From NCBI GenBank assembly GCA_963822115.1, contig CAWGGM010000020.1, positions 992,001 through 1,056,000 of the forward strand: 64,000 bases of DNA, read 5' to 3'. Below are positions 41,723 to 50,865 of the stretch, piece after piece (positions within the stretch are counted from its first letter, which is position 1; the number at the start of each line of letters is the position of its first letter). The notes below the pieces were generated by a model that saw only the letters and a list, made by a program, of their open reading frames with translations, did not search any database and had not been told where the DNA came from. Origin of the DNA: CAWDXG01 sp963822115. Lineage in GTDB: Bacteria; Myxococcota_A; Polyangia; Polyangiales; Polyangiaceae. The translations under genes and the position numbers were made by a program.

Positions 41723-42364
41723 CTACTCGTCCGGGTAGACGCCGAGCACTTCGAGCAGTGCGGCCTCGTGTGCAATGGCCTGGATATCGATCGGGCGATC
41801 TTCCTCGATCGTGGCGAGCACGATCTTCTCGACGCCGCCCAGGAAGAAGCGCGCCACGAAGTGCTCGTCGACCGGGCGGATCACGCCGGCCTCCTTGGCA
41901 GCGCGGAGCTCCTGCTCGATGCGCTCGATGGCCGCCTCGTCGATGCGGTGCAGGATGTCGTCCACGACGCCGTCGGCGCCGCGGCCCGCGCGCAGCACCA
42001 GCCGCGCCGTGGCCGCGTCCTCGAACACGGCTCCGAGCACCTCGGCGAAGCGCTGCTCGACGAACTGGATCGCCTGCTGTCGTGTAGGCTTGAAGCCGGG
42101 CGGCACGCGCAACCGCTCGCGCTCCGAAAAGCTCTTGACGATGCGCTTGGTGATGCGCTCGGCCAGCGCCTCGAGCAGCGCCCGCTTGTCGTCGAAGTAC
42201 TGGTAGAGCGTGCCGCGCCCGATGCCCGCGCGGCTGCACACGTCCGCGATGCTGGTCGCGTGATAGCCGCCCTCGGCGAACGCCTCGAGCGCGCAGTCGA
42301 GGATCTGGTCCCGTCGCTCGGCTGCCGGCAGGTAGGTCCGGCGGCCCTTCTTCGGAACTGACAT
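41723..42364 (-). CDS. TetR family transcriptional regulator
   Basis: A 213-residue regulator starting MSVPKKGRRTYLPAAERRDQ (an ATG four codons earlier at 42376 is poorly spaced from its ribosome site). The N-terminal HTH is TSIADVCSRAGIGRGTLYQYF, followed by the DDKRALLEAL helix and an all-helical ligand-binding domain. An 18-bp perfect palindrome spans the start codon, so it very likely represses itself and the downstream diiron and hydrolase genes. Ligand unknown. Confidence 0.93.
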   Translation of the reverse strand: MSVPKKGRRTYLPAAERRDQILDCALEAFAEGGYHATSIADVCSRAGIGRGTLYQYFDDKRALLEALAERITKRIVKSFSERERLRVPPGFKPTRQQAIQFVEQRFAEVLGAVFEDAATARLVLRAGRGADGVVDDILHRIDEAAIERIEQELRAAKEAGVIRPVDEHFVARFFLGGVEKIVLATIEEDRPIDIQAIAHEAALLEVLGVYPDE

Positions 42365-42372
42365 GTCAGTTC
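42355..42372. promoter_or_regulatory. 18-bp perfect palindrome, likely TetR operator
   Basis: GAACTGACATGTCAGTTC is a perfect inverted repeat without spacer, placed across the start codon of the tetR gene. TetR-family regulators usually bind such palindromes of 15-20 bp next to their own gene. Operator function is inferred. Confidence 0.7.
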
Positions 42373-42583
42373 TCATGCCCCCACTTGTACGCCTGACTTG
42401 AGCAGTGTCAAGAACCTGTCGCTCGGACTCGCCGCTGCCTGGTATCCATCAATCACGCACGTCTATATGGGGTGCCCTCGCGCTGCCCGGCGCCCCTCGG
42501 CCTGGCGTGCTCGCCTGCCGGCTGCGCGCGCCAGGGGCTCCCAAGCGCGCGGCTCCGCCGCGCCCGGGCGCCCAAAACCGTAG

Positions 42584-42622
42584 CAAAATGTCACGTTGTG
42601 CGCCTACAACTGTGGCATTTTG
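42584..42622. promoter_or_regulatory. Imperfect inverted repeat upstream of lipoprotein gene
   Basis: CAAAATGTCACGTTGT (42584-42599) and ACAACTGTGGCATTTTG (42606-42622) form an inverted repeat with about 15 of 17 positions pairing, in the only AT-leaning part of the 42377-42664 gap. It could be an operator or part of the promoter of the lipoprotein gene at 42665. Confidence 0.45.
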
Positions 42623-42664
42623 ACACGTATGCCCGCACGCCCTACGCGGGCTAGAACGGTCGGC

Positions 42665-43873
42665 ATGCGCCGCCTGCTCGCATGCATCGGGCTGCTCCTC
42701 GGCGCAGCGTCCGCCTGCACGTCCAACCACGACGTGCTGGCCACGCACCCCTCGAGTGGTGGCTCGGGCGGCGGCAAGATCGACGCCGCGCCGGACGCGC
42801 AGGGCGGAAGCGGCGGCGCAGCCGACGCGGGCCCCGACGTGGTCGAGCCCAACGGCCCGGACCGGCTCACGCTGGTGCACGGCGTGGTGGACGCGAAGCG
42901 CATCGCGTTCTGTTTCGCGAGCGTGGACACGAGCGGCACGAGCACGCTGGTCGGCTCGCCGCTGCCCGCCGCGGGGCTCGACTTCGCGCACGCGACGTCG
43001 CTGGGCTCGCTGCCCGGTCTCGACTTTGCCAAGGACGCGCTCCAGCCCGTGGTCATCGCGGGCGATCTGTCGCTGGTCAGCGGCATGACGTGCGATGCCG
43101 CGGTCGCGCTCGCCGAGCAGATGTCGACGCCGGACGCGGGACCCGACGCTGCGGGCGATGCGGGATCCGACGGCAGCGCGGGCGACGCCGCCGCGGATGG
43201 CGCAGTGGCCGCCGATGCAGCCGCTAGCGACGCCGCTCCGGACGCGATCGCGGACGCCGCCGCCGATGCGCCGCCGCCGGTCGCGCCGCCGCTGCGCGCC
43301 GAGGCGCTGCCCGTGCTGCCCGCCGGCACTCTGACCGGCGGCCGCAGCTATCTGCTCGTGGCGGCCGGTTGCATGGGCGCTCCCGGTTTCAGCGACAGCC
43401 TCGACCAGGCCGTGTGCGGCGACGGCTACGCGCCGGACCAGCCGACGCTGACGCCCGTGGTGGTGCGCATGTCGCGCATCACCCAGCCCAATCTGCTGGG
43501 ACTCCAGGTCGTCAACGCCTCGCGCGCGACCGACTCGCTGACCCTGCAGTCCGGCACTCCGCCGAACACGACGCACAACGCGCTGACCATCGCCTCCAAC
43601 GTCGGATTCGGCGCGATCCTGCCCCGGCCGCCCTATCTCGACCACGCGCTGGTCGACTACGGCACGCCGCTCGATACGGTGCCGCTGAACGCCTACTCCG
43701 GCAGCACGCTCGCGCTGAGCGATCCCTGGTCGGCGACGCTTCAGGCAGGAGGTCTGTCGAAGCTCGCGGATGGCCAGACCTATGCGCTGATCGCTGTCGG
43801 CCCGCGCCTCGACGTGGCGACGCCCGGCTGGTGGAACGCGCCGGCGATCACCGTTGTACCGACGGCGCCGTGA
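42665..43873 (+). CDS. Predicted lipoprotein, DUF4397-like, with Ala/Asp-rich insert
   Basis: A 402-residue lipoprotein: signal ending ASAC, Gly/Asp linker, then a domain opening LTLVHGVVDAKRIAFCFAS (about residue 70), interrupted by an Ala/Asp-rich low-complexity stretch of about 60 residues (about 160-225), and resuming LPAGTLTGGRSYLLVAAG ... LLGLQVVNASRATDSL. The pattern of a short beta-domain repeated twice (RLTLVHG and GLQVVNAS) recalls DUF4397. Function unknown. Stands alone, 9 bases from the convergent TPR gene. Confidence 0.75.
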   Translation: MRRLLACIGLLLGAASACTSNHDVLATHPSSGGSGGGKIDAAPDAQGGSGGAADAGPDVVEPNGPDRLTLVHGVVDAKRIAFCFASVDTSGTSTLVGSPLPAAGLDFAHATSLGSLPGLDFAKDALQPVVIAGDLSLVSGMTCDAAVALAEQMSTPDAGPDAAGDAGSDGSAGDAAADGAVAADAAASDAAPDAIADAAADAPPPVAPPLRAEALPVLPAGTLTGGRSYLLVAAGCMGAPGFSDSLDQAVCGDGYAPDQPTLTPVVVRMSRITQPNLLGLQVVNASRATDSLTLQSGTPPNTTHNALTIASNVGFGAILPRPPYLDHALVDYGTPLDTVPLNAYSGSTLALSDPWSATLQAGGLSKLADGQTYALIAVGPRLDVATPGWWNAPAITVVPTAP

Positions 43874-43881
43874 GCCCGCCG

Positions 43882-44736
43882 TCAGTGCAACAGGGATATC
43901 TCGGCGAGCTTGCCGCGCACGTCGTTGATGTGCGGGCTCTTGGGGAAGCGGCGGATGAAGGAGCGCATCGTGGTCTTGGCGTCGTTCCACGCCTGGATGT
44001 CGAGCTGGCACTGGGCCAATAGCCACGTCGCGTCGTCCATCACTTCCTTGTCGGCAGAGGCCTCCGACAGCTGCACCAGGATCGGGATCGCCTGGCGCTG
44101 CTGGCCGAGCTGTCTGAGCGCGCGCGCGAGCTCGTAGCGCGCGTCGGGGCTGTGCGCGGCGTCAGCCTTTTCGGTGAGCGACTCGCGGAAAGCCTGCGCG
44201 GCCTCGTGCCAGCGACCCGTGCGGATGTCGTCCAGGCCATTCTGGTAGGCGATCAGCGAGAGCTCGTTCTTCGCCTTTTCGTACGCGGCGCTGAAGATGG
44301 CCTGCTCGGTGCGCGTGAGCGGCAGTTTCTTGATGGCGGCGTAGCCGTCGACGATCTTGTGGCGCTTGTTGTGGGCGATGAGATCGTAGAACTCGCTGGC
44401 CTTGCGGCTGGCGCGCGTGCGGGCGTCCTCGCGCTCCTGCACTTCCTTCAGCTGCGCCTGGAGCTCTTTCACCTGCGCCGAGCTGTCCTTGGTCTCGGCG
44501 CGCACCGAGTCGATCTTGGCGTCCCAGGCGAGCTTGAGCGCAATGAAGAGCACTGCGATGGTGACGACGTAGGCCGTCGCGCTGTTGAAGAAGATGCGCC
44601 GCTCGTAGCCCTGCTGGCGCTTGGCGATGCTCTTCAGGTCGGCCGCCAGGGCGTTGACGAGGTTGTTCGTCTTGATCGTGAGCGAACGGCTCTCGACGAT
44701 CTCGCGCTTGATCTCTTCCAGCTCGTACTCGTCCAT
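43882..44736 (-). CDS. Membrane-anchored coiled-coil/TPR protein
   Basis: A 284-residue protein. N-terminal charged helix (1-48), one transmembrane segment at about residues 51-70 (SATAYVVTIAVLFIALKLAW), coiled coil at about 73-110 and then TPR-like hairpins (ALRQLGQQRQAIPILVQL, ATWLLAQCQLDIQAWNDAKTTMRSFIRRFPKSPHINDVR). The last part matches the tol-pal YbgF-like TPR spacing. No signal peptide, so the TPR part is probably periplasmic through a type II anchor. Function unknown. Divergent from efp, 282 bases apart. Confidence 0.72.
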   Translation of the reverse strand: MDEYELEEIKREIVESRSLTIKTNNLVNALAADLKSIAKRQQGYERRIFFNSATAYVVTIAVLFIALKLAWDAKIDSVRAETKDSSAQVKELQAQLKEVQEREDARTRASRKASEFYDLIAHNKRHKIVDGYAAIKKLPLTRTEQAIFSAAYEKAKNELSLIAYQNGLDDIRTGRWHEAAQAFRESLTEKADAAHSPDARYELARALRQLGQQRQAIPILVQLSEASADKEVMDDATWLLAQCQLDIQAWNDAKTTMRSFIRRFPKSPHINDVRGKLAEISLLH

Positions 44737-45018
44737 GCGGGGGCGCCTCGGGAGCCCGGAGTATCGCCCGAAGCCCGCCCCGGCAAGCTTGGTCACCGCT
44801 CCGCTCACCCGGAACCCGCCGTCGCCCGCCACTGCCGGCCACCGGGCCTGCCGTGGTAGGGGGGCGCCGAACCCACGGATTGCCGGCTCCGGGGCGCACG
44901 CCCTCTTGAATGTGCGCCGAACCCCCGCTAGAGCCTCAGTCGCCGAGCAGGCCGCCGGGGAGGCGGCACGCCGGCAGACCCACCTCTGCGCCGCGCCCGG
45001 CGCCGCCTCCGGAGTCCC

Positions 45019-45582
45019 ATGGATACGAGCGACATTCGCAAAGGCCTGAAGATCATGATGGACGGGCAGCCGTACATCGTCGTCGACTTCCAGTTCGTGA
45101 AGCCTGGCAAGGGCCAGGCCTTCACCCGTACCAAGATGAAGAACCTGCTCACGGGCGGGAACCTGGAGCGCAATATCCGCTCGGGCGAGAAGCTGGAACC
45201 GGCGGACGTCGAGGACCGGACGCTGCAGTACATCTACCCGGACGGCGACGCCTTCGTGTTCATGAACGCCAACTCCGGCGAGCAGCTCACCGTGCAGAAG
45301 GACGTGGTGGCCGAGGCGGCGGATTTCTTGATCGACGGCATCGACGTTACGATCACGCTCTACAAGGGCAATCCGGTCAGCGTGAGCCTGCCGCCGCACG
45401 TCACGGTGCAGATCACCGAGACGGAGCCGGGCGTGAAGGGCGACACGGCCACCAACGTGACCAAGCCGGCCACCATCAGCACCGGCGCCATCGTCAACGT
45501 CCCCTTGTTCATCAACGAGGGCGAGTGGATCAAGGTCGACACGCGCACCAAGAGCTACCTCGAGCGCGTCAAGGCTCCCTGA
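45019..45582 (+). CDS. efp: Translation elongation factor P
   Basis: A 187-residue EF-P of normal length with three beta-barrel domains. The loop that enters the ribosomal P site reads VKPGKGQAF with Lys 31, the residue modified by EpmA-type enzymes in some bacteria. Later signatures DGDAFVFMNANSGEQ and the C-terminal GAIVNVPLFINEGEWIKVDTRTKSYLERV are complete. It relieves ribosome stalling at polyproline, which fits a genome with many Pro-rich linkers. It is a single gene with a 280-base upstream region holding a GCCGCC...GGCGGC hairpin. Confidence 0.97.
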   Translation: MDTSDIRKGLKIMMDGQPYIVVDFQFVKPGKGQAFTRTKMKNLLTGGNLERNIRSGEKLEPADVEDRTLQYIYPDGDAFVFMNANSGEQLTVQKDVVAEAADFLIDGIDVTITLYKGNPVSVSLPPHVTVQITETEPGVKGDTATNVTKPATISTGAIVNVPLFINEGEWIKVDTRTKSYLERVKAP

Positions 45583-45592
45583 TATCCCGCCC

Positions 45593-47362
45593 CTAGGGTC
45601 GTCGGAGCAGCTTCACGTGGCCGTGCTCGACGCAGGCGATCGAGCGGGCGCCGTTGTCGACCACGCAGTCGGTGAGCGCGAGCGGGTCGAGCCCGGCGCG
45701 CTTCCACAGCTCGGGCTTGTCGCCGCCGGTGACGAGCAGGCCGCGGCTTGTCGGTACGACCAGGAGCTTGCCGTCGGGGGAACGCGGCGAGCCGGGGACG
45801 ACGTCCTTGCCCGGCTCTGGTCCGATGCGCGAGCCGGCGACGATTGCTGAAAGGCCCCGTCCGTCGCGCCAGGAAAGCGGCGCCGCTGCCGGTACCCGCG
45901 GCGGCTTGCCGCCTCTGCACGTTCCGGGGCGCGGCGCGAGCAGGCGCGTCGCGACCGGCGGCATGGGGATGTTGCGCGCGTCGTTGAACAGGAGCAGCAC
46001 CTCGGGGCGGTCGCAGGCATTGGCGATGCCGGTCCAGCGCCGGCCATCGCTCGCGGTGACCGGAAGAGCCCAGCTCGCGACCCCCGCTTCCGCATCGATC
46101 GGCAACTCGTCGTGGCCGTCGGGCGCCACGCGCACCAGCCCGGCCGGCGTCTGCACCAGCAGCGCGCCCGTCGGCTCGAAGCGAAGTGGGCTCCAGCGCG
46201 GCATCTTGTCGCGCGGCACGGGCCTCGCCGCCGGCGTCAGCACCTCGCTCACGTCGAGCGCGGTCACCGCCTTGTCGAGCGCCTTGACCATCTTGTCGTG
46301 CGTCTTGCCGCTCGCCGCCGAACGGTCCAGCACGGCGAAAGCCTCTGCTACGTGGCCTTGTGTCAGCGCTGCCTGGAGCTCGGCCAATGCCATGCGGCTC
46401 TCGGCGAGCGCGAGCTTTCCGCAACGGAAAGCGTTGCCATCGCGATCGAACAGCCGCGGCACGGCGTATTCGTCGCACATCACCGAAATCAGACGCTGCT
46501 CGTTGCCGACGCCGTCGGCCACGCTCCGGCTGGTGTGCTTGCCCTTGGACCGGATGAGCTCCAAGGACGCGATGCGGTCGAACGAGTGCCTGGGCTCGTC
46601 GGCCTCGCGCGATGGGCCCGCCGCGCGATCGAGCCAGACCATGTGTGCGCTGGCCGGCCGCGGCGAGCCGTCCTTCTTCACCGTCACGGTCAGGTCCACG
46701 TCGTCGCGCCCGTCCTTGTCGCGATCGCTCGAGTCGATCGCGAGCTTCAGCGACTCGCCGTCCGGCGGCGCGGCGGCTCTGAGCTCGAGCAGGATCGGGT
46801 GCGCCCGCCCTGGCTCGACCACCGCGATGCTGCGCACCGGCGAGCGCGCGATGAAGCCGGCGCCGCAGGTGGCGCCCGCGTCGAGCGTGACCGAGTGCTC
46901 GCCCGTCTGCGATAGGGTGGTGGAGAGCTTGCAGCTCGGGGCGGTGGGGACGAAGCCGGGCAGCGATTCGAGCCGGGCCGGCTTCCCTCCGGACGGGTAG
47001 TACCAGAGCTCGCCGGCTGCGACGCCGGGTGCGGCCTTTGCCGGCAGCGTCCACGCCACCGCATCGGGCTTGCCGTCGCCGTTGAAGTCGGCCGACAGCG
47101 CCTGCTCGAACACCCGGCCGTGCGGTGCGGAGAGTTTCTGTCCGCCGAAATCCCACTGCTTCGCGCCGGCCGGCGCAAGCTCCGATTGGTGCGGGGCAAA
47201 GGCGGGAGCGGCGCTGGCGCTCGGCGCGGCGCTGGCCAGATTGGGCAGCGCCGACGTGATCCCGAACGGTGTGTAGGGCTTGTCGTGATCGCAGCCCTTG
47301 CAGCCACCGAGTAGCGCGGCGGCCGACAAGAGGGCGAGCTTCAGCGTCGAGGAACGTCGCAT
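45593..47362 (-). CDS. Large predicted lipoprotein, unknown function
   Basis: A 589-residue lipoprotein. Signal of about 20 residues ending LLGGC, Ser/Ala linker, then DFNGDGKPDAVAW (about residues 90-102) and DRDKDGRDDVDL, calcium-loop motifs of FG-GAP/dockerin type. Six or more cysteines suggest disulphides. C-terminal half contains repeated LP..LLVVPTSRGLLVTGG-type strands that may form a propeller. ATG 47362 gives the signal; the reading frame further upstream is antisense to the crotonase gene. Function unknown. Confidence 0.75.
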   Translation of the reverse strand: MRRSSTLKLALLSAAALLGGCKGCDHDKPYTPFGITSALPNLASAAPSASAAPAFAPHQSELAPAGAKQWDFGGQKLSAPHGRVFEQALSADFNGDGKPDAVAWTLPAKAAPGVAAGELWYYPSGGKPARLESLPGFVPTAPSCKLSTTLSQTGEHSVTLDAGATCGAGFIARSPVRSIAVVEPGRAHPILLELRAAAPPDGESLKLAIDSSDRDKDGRDDVDLTVTVKKDGSPRPASAHMVWLDRAAGPSREADEPRHSFDRIASLELIRSKGKHTSRSVADGVGNEQRLISVMCDEYAVPRLFDRDGNAFRCGKLALAESRMALAELQAALTQGHVAEAFAVLDRSAASGKTHDKMVKALDKAVTALDVSEVLTPAARPVPRDKMPRWSPLRFEPTGALLVQTPAGLVRVAPDGHDELPIDAEAGVASWALPVTASDGRRWTGIANACDRPEVLLLFNDARNIPMPPVATRLLAPRPGTCRGGKPPRVPAAAPLSWRDGRGLSAIVAGSRIGPEPGKDVVPGSPRSPDGKLLVVPTSRGLLVTGGDKPELWKRAGLDPLALTDCVVDNGARSIACVEHGHVKLLRRP

Positions 47363-47400
47363 TCCCGATTTCGAACGCGCTCGGCGGAACTTTTCGTCCC

Positions 47401-48171
47401 TCAGCGCCCCTTGAACGCTGCCTTGCGCTTCTCGACGAACGCCGCGGTGCCCTCGCGCTGGTCCTCGCTGCCGAAGAGAGCGCTGAAGGCCGTGGCCTCC
47501 AGCTCGTTGGCCGTCGCCAGATCCGCGTCGTAGCCGCGGGCCATCACGCGCTTGCTCGCCGCGACGGCGAGCGGCGCCTTCGACGCGATCTCCTTCGCGA
47601 CCTCGCGCACCTTCGTCATGAGCTCGTCGGGCGGTACGACCTCGTTGGCCAGTCCGATGCGAAGTGCATGCTGCGCGTCGATCATCCTGCCGCTGTAGAC
47701 CAGCTCGCGCGCACGACCGATTCCGACCCGGCGCGCCAGCCGCTGCGTGCCGCCGAAGCCCGGCATCAGGCCGAGGTTCACCTCGGGCTGACCGAACTTC
47801 GCCTTCTCGGAGGCGTAGATGAAGTCGCAGGCCAGTGCGAGCTCCGTCCCTCCGCCCAGCGCAAAGCCGTTCACCGCGGCGATGATCGGGCACTTCGCCT
47901 GTTCCATCAGGTAACCAAGCCGATGCCCGGAGTCGCTGAAGGCCTTCGCCTCCATCGGCGACATCTTCTGCATCGCGGCGATGTCCGCGCCTGCGACGAA
48001 CGCCTTGCCGGCGCCCGTCAGGATGGCAGCGCGTGCGTCGCCGAGCCCGGTGACCGCATCGGCGAGCTCGCGGAGCACCGCCGGGTTCAGCGCGTTGAGC
48101 TTGTCCGGACGGTTCACCGTGATGGTGACGATGCCGTCGGCCTCTTCGACCAGGATTGTCTCGTAGCTCAT
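47401..48171 (-). CDS. Enoyl-CoA hydratase (crotonase)
   Basis: A 256-residue crotonase-fold enoyl-CoA hydratase. Oxyanion-hole segments FVAGADIAAM (about 58-67) and NGFALGGGTELALACDF (101-117); both catalytic glutamates are present, Glu 110 and Glu 130 (GQPEVNLGLMPGFGGTQRL), which marks a true hydratase rather than a non-catalytic or dechlorinase relative. Its ATG overlaps the stop of the dehydrogenase gene by 4 bases (ATGA), so both steps of the beta-oxidation or butyrate route (hydration and 3-OH oxidation) are made together. Confidence 0.93.
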   Translation of the reverse strand: MSYETILVEEADGIVTITVNRPDKLNALNPAVLRELADAVTGLGDARAAILTGAGKAFVAGADIAAMQKMSPMEAKAFSDSGHRLGYLMEQAKCPIIAAVNGFALGGGTELALACDFIYASEKAKFGQPEVNLGLMPGFGGTQRLARRVGIGRARELVYSGRMIDAQHALRIGLANEVVPPDELMTKVREVAKEIASKAPLAVAASKRVMARGYDADLATANELEATAFSALFGSEDQREGTAAFVEKRKAAFKGR

Positions 48172-49067
48172 CGCTCGAACGCCCGCCCGGTCTTCTGGCC
48201 CCTGTCGTCGTAGACGTAGAAGCCGCGGCCCACCTTGCGGCCGTACCAGCCTGCCGCCACCAGATTGCGCAGCAGCGTTGCCGGACGGTACTTGTCGTCA
48301 CCGAACTCGCGGTGCAGCACCTCCGCGATGAACAGCAGCGTGTCGAGGCCGATCAGATCCGCCAGCTCGAGCGGCCCCATCGGGTGGTTCAGACCGAGCT
48401 TGGCGCCCTGGTCGATGTCCTCCGGCGTGCCGAGCCCTTCCTGCAGCGCGAAGCACGCTTCATTCAGGAACGGGATCAGCATGCGGTTTACGACGAAGCC
48501 GGGCTGATCCTTGCTCGTGATGACCGTCTTGCCGAGCTTCTCGGCCAGCTCGCGGATGGTGTCGGTCGTCTCGTTGTCGGTCTGCACGCCGTTCACGATC
48601 TCGACCAGCTTCATCAGCGGCACGGGATTCATGAAGTGCATGCCGATCACCTTGCCGGGGCGCGAGGTCTGCCCGGCCAGGCGCGTGATCGAGATGCTCG
48701 AGGTATTCGATGCCAGGATCGCGTCGGGCTTCATCTTCGAGTCCGCGTTCTTGAAGATGTCGATCTTCAGCTCGCGGTCCTCGGTCGCGGCTTCGACTAC
48801 CAGATCCGCCTTCTCGATGCCGGCCAGGTCGGCGCCGATCGGGTGGATGTGCTCGAGCAGCGCCGCGCGCTCCTCGGCTTTCATCTTGCCCTTGTCGACC
48901 TGCTTGCCGAGGATCTTGCCGATCTTGTCCTTGCCGGCCTGCGCGCGTTCGACGCTCGCATCGCTCAGCAGCACCGTGTAGCCCTTGCCGGCGGCCACCT
49001 GTGCGATGCCGCCACCCATCTGTCCAGCGCCGATCACGGCGATGGTCTTGATATCGCTCGCCTTCAT
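48168..49067 (-). CDS. 3-hydroxyacyl-CoA (3-hydroxybutyryl-CoA) dehydrogenase
   Basis: A 299-residue NAD-dependent 3-hydroxyacyl-CoA dehydrogenase of the short stand-alone type. NAD site GAGQMGGGIAQ (about 13-23); active-site His in GMHFMNPVPLMKLVEIV with the paired Glu in that segment; C-terminal helical domain with FVVNRMLIPFLNEACF, GLGTPEDID and NHPMGPLELADLIGLD. First gene of a two-gene operon with the crotonase. Pathway: fatty-acid, crotonyl-CoA or polyhydroxybutyrate metabolism; the exact route cannot be told from two genes. Confidence 0.94.
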   Translation of the reverse strand: MKASDIKTIAVIGAGQMGGGIAQVAAGKGYTVLLSDASVERAQAGKDKIGKILGKQVDKGKMKAEERAALLEHIHPIGADLAGIEKADLVVEAATEDRELKIDIFKNADSKMKPDAILASNTSSISITRLAGQTSRPGKVIGMHFMNPVPLMKLVEIVNGVQTDNETTDTIRELAEKLGKTVITSKDQPGFVVNRMLIPFLNEACFALQEGLGTPEDIDQGAKLGLNHPMGPLELADLIGLDTLLFIAEVLHREFGDDKYRPATLLRNLVAAGWYGRKVGRGFYVYDDRGQKTGRAFER

Positions 49068-49206
49068 GCCCGCCGGCCTAGCCGCGCCTGCGCGGCGGCG
49101 CAAGGGTGGCCCTGATCGACGGCATGTGGCCGCGCCGGCGCCCGGTCTGGAGCGGGTGCGTTGCACGGGGCCGTTGCTCGCGCAGCGTCCGCCGTCATCC
49201 ACGCCC

Positions 49207-49660
49207 ATGCGAAGGGTGCACGGGTCCCTGTTCTTCGTGTTCGGCGCTCTGCTGGTCGCAGCGACCGCATACGGGAGCGGCGGCGCGCCGGGGCCCGGCA
49301 CGCAGACCGGCACCTTTCGCAAGACCGCGGCGACCTGCTACCCCGGCGTCGCGGACGCGGGGACCCTCAAGGGCACGGTGACCTGCCTCACGCAGGTGAC
49401 CGGTGGCTACTGCACGCACGAGTGCACGGCCGACAGCGACTGCTGCGCGGTGCCCGGCGAGTGCCACACCAACGTCAAGGAAGTCTGCTCGCCGTTCGAG
49501 AGCCAGCCGCAGAAGTACTGCTTCCTGAGCTGCGAGACTGCCGACGTGCAGGCAGCCGGCTACACCGACCCGACCGCGTACTGCCAGCAGCTCGGCAACC
49601 ACGTTCACCTGTCGCTCCACCGGCGGCGGTTCGAACAACCGCAAGATCTGCTCGCCGTAG
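49207..49660 (+). pseudogene. Secreted Cys-rich protein with single-base frameshift
   Basis: An exported protein of about 150 residues: signal (about 1-22, ending TAYG), then a Cys-rich domain (CLTQVTGGYCTHECTADSDC, YCFLSCETADVQ, DPTAYCQQLGN). The annotated frame then loses its pattern and runs to a far stop at 49884, but after one extra C at 49599-49600 the neighbouring frame reads TFTCRSTGGGSNNRKIC and stops at 49660, the normal end for this type of protein. Either a real inactivating insertion or a sequencing error in the CAACCACG context. Function unknown. Confidence 0.7.
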
Positions 49661-49747
49661 GCTTCCGCCGTCGGGGGGAGTGGCGGAGCCGCGCCGCCCC
49701 GTCCACATCACCGGTCACGATCTCGCTGCAGTTCATGGAACTTGCCG

Positions 49748-49771
49748 CGTTCGGGGTCGGGGCCCCGAACG
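49748..49771. terminator. GC-rich hairpin, possible terminator
   Basis: CGTTCGGGG (49748-49756) and CCCCGAACG (49763-49771) form a perfect 9-bp stem with a 6-base loop, 90 bases after the Cys-rich gene. There is no U-tract, so intrinsic termination is weakly supported. Nothing else is seen between 49661 and 49916. Confidence 0.35.
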
Positions 49772-49916
49772 CCCACAAGACAAGCATAAGAACGGACTTC
49801 TCCGGCGGAAGGCAGGCAGGGCGCTGCAGCCGTCGGCGCTCCGGCTCGACGCGGCCTGGCCGAAGCACCAGGCGGGGGGTGTAGTGGATTCGCGCTCGGT
49901 GACTTAACCTTGCCGC

Positions 49917-50765
49917 GTGCAGGGTCGAGCGGGCGCGGTGCTGATCGCCGTCATGTTGGCAGGATGCGGCGCCGGCTTCTCCGACGCGCGCCAGGACGCG
50001 GCGCTTCTGGCGGGCAAGGGGCGTTACGACGAGGCGGCGGCTGTGCTCCGCGCCGACATCCGGAAGCACCCGCCGGCCATCGAGGACCGCCGGATGCTGA
50101 TCCGTGTGCTGGCCCTGACCGGCAATCTGGGCGCCGCCCAGCGCGAGGCGCGCCAGCTCGGCGATCTGCTTGGAAAATCCAGCCCCGTGCCCTGGATAGA
50201 GATGGGTCACGCCTACGAGCTGGCCCACCGCTACGACGACGCGATGGCCATGTACGACCGCGCCGCACAGGTGGCGCCGCACGACGAGGCCGGTCCGCGC
50301 GAGGGCGGCCTGCGCGCGGCGCGCTGGGGCGAGGTCCGGCTCGCAGAGCCGCGGCTGGAAGAAGCGCTGCGTCGCAATCCCCGCGACGCTACGGTCTGGC
50401 ACGCACTCGGCCTCGTGCGCATGCGCCGCGGCAATCTTGCCGGCGCGCGGCGCGCCTACTCGTCGGGGCTGGAGGCCAATCCGGGCGACCTCTCCAATCG
50501 GGTGGGGCTCGCGACGCTTGCGCTGAAAGAGCATCGGCCCGCCGCGGCCCTTGCCCAGTACGACGCCATCATCGCGGCCCGTCCCCGCTTCGCCGACGCC
50601 CGGCTCGGTCGGTCGCTCGCGCTGCTCGAGCTCGGTCGCCTGGACGAAGCGGAAAAGGCTCTCGATCGAGCGGCCGGTCTGGGCGCAAACGGCCCCTCCG
50701 TGGCGGCCCAGCGGCGGCTGCTCGGACAGCTGCGCCAGGCGGCACAAGTCAAGCAGAATCACTGA
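49917..50765 (+). CDS. TPR predicted lipoprotein
   Basis: A 282-residue lipoprotein starting at GTG 49917, signal ending MLAGC (Cys about 17), followed by about six TPR hairpins (GRYDEAAAVLRADIRKHP, GHAYELAHRYDDAMAMYDRAAQVAP, LGLVRMRRGNLAGARRAYSSGLEANP, LGRLDEAEKALDRAAGLG). Its 3' end lies 100 bases before the giant TPR gene, with which it may be co-expressed. Periplasmic scaffold of unknown partner. Confidence 0.85.
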   Translation: MQGRAGAVLIAVMLAGCGAGFSDARQDAALLAGKGRYDEAAAVLRADIRKHPPAIEDRRMLIRVLALTGNLGAAQREARQLGDLLGKSSPVPWIEMGHAYELAHRYDDAMAMYDRAAQVAPHDEAGPREGGLRAARWGEVRLAEPRLEEALRRNPRDATVWHALGLVRMRRGNLAGARRAYSSGLEANPGDLSNRVGLATLALKEHRPAAALAQYDAIIAARPRFADARLGRSLALLELGRLDEAEKALDRAAGLGANGPSVAAQRRLLGQLRQAAQVKQNH

Positions 50766-50865
50766 TTTCGCGGGCTTGTAACCCCCCGACGTGCAGCGTA
50801 CTCTCGGCCCCCTTCGGCACGCTCGGCGCGCCACCGCACAAGCGCATTTTTTCGACGGGTGGAGA

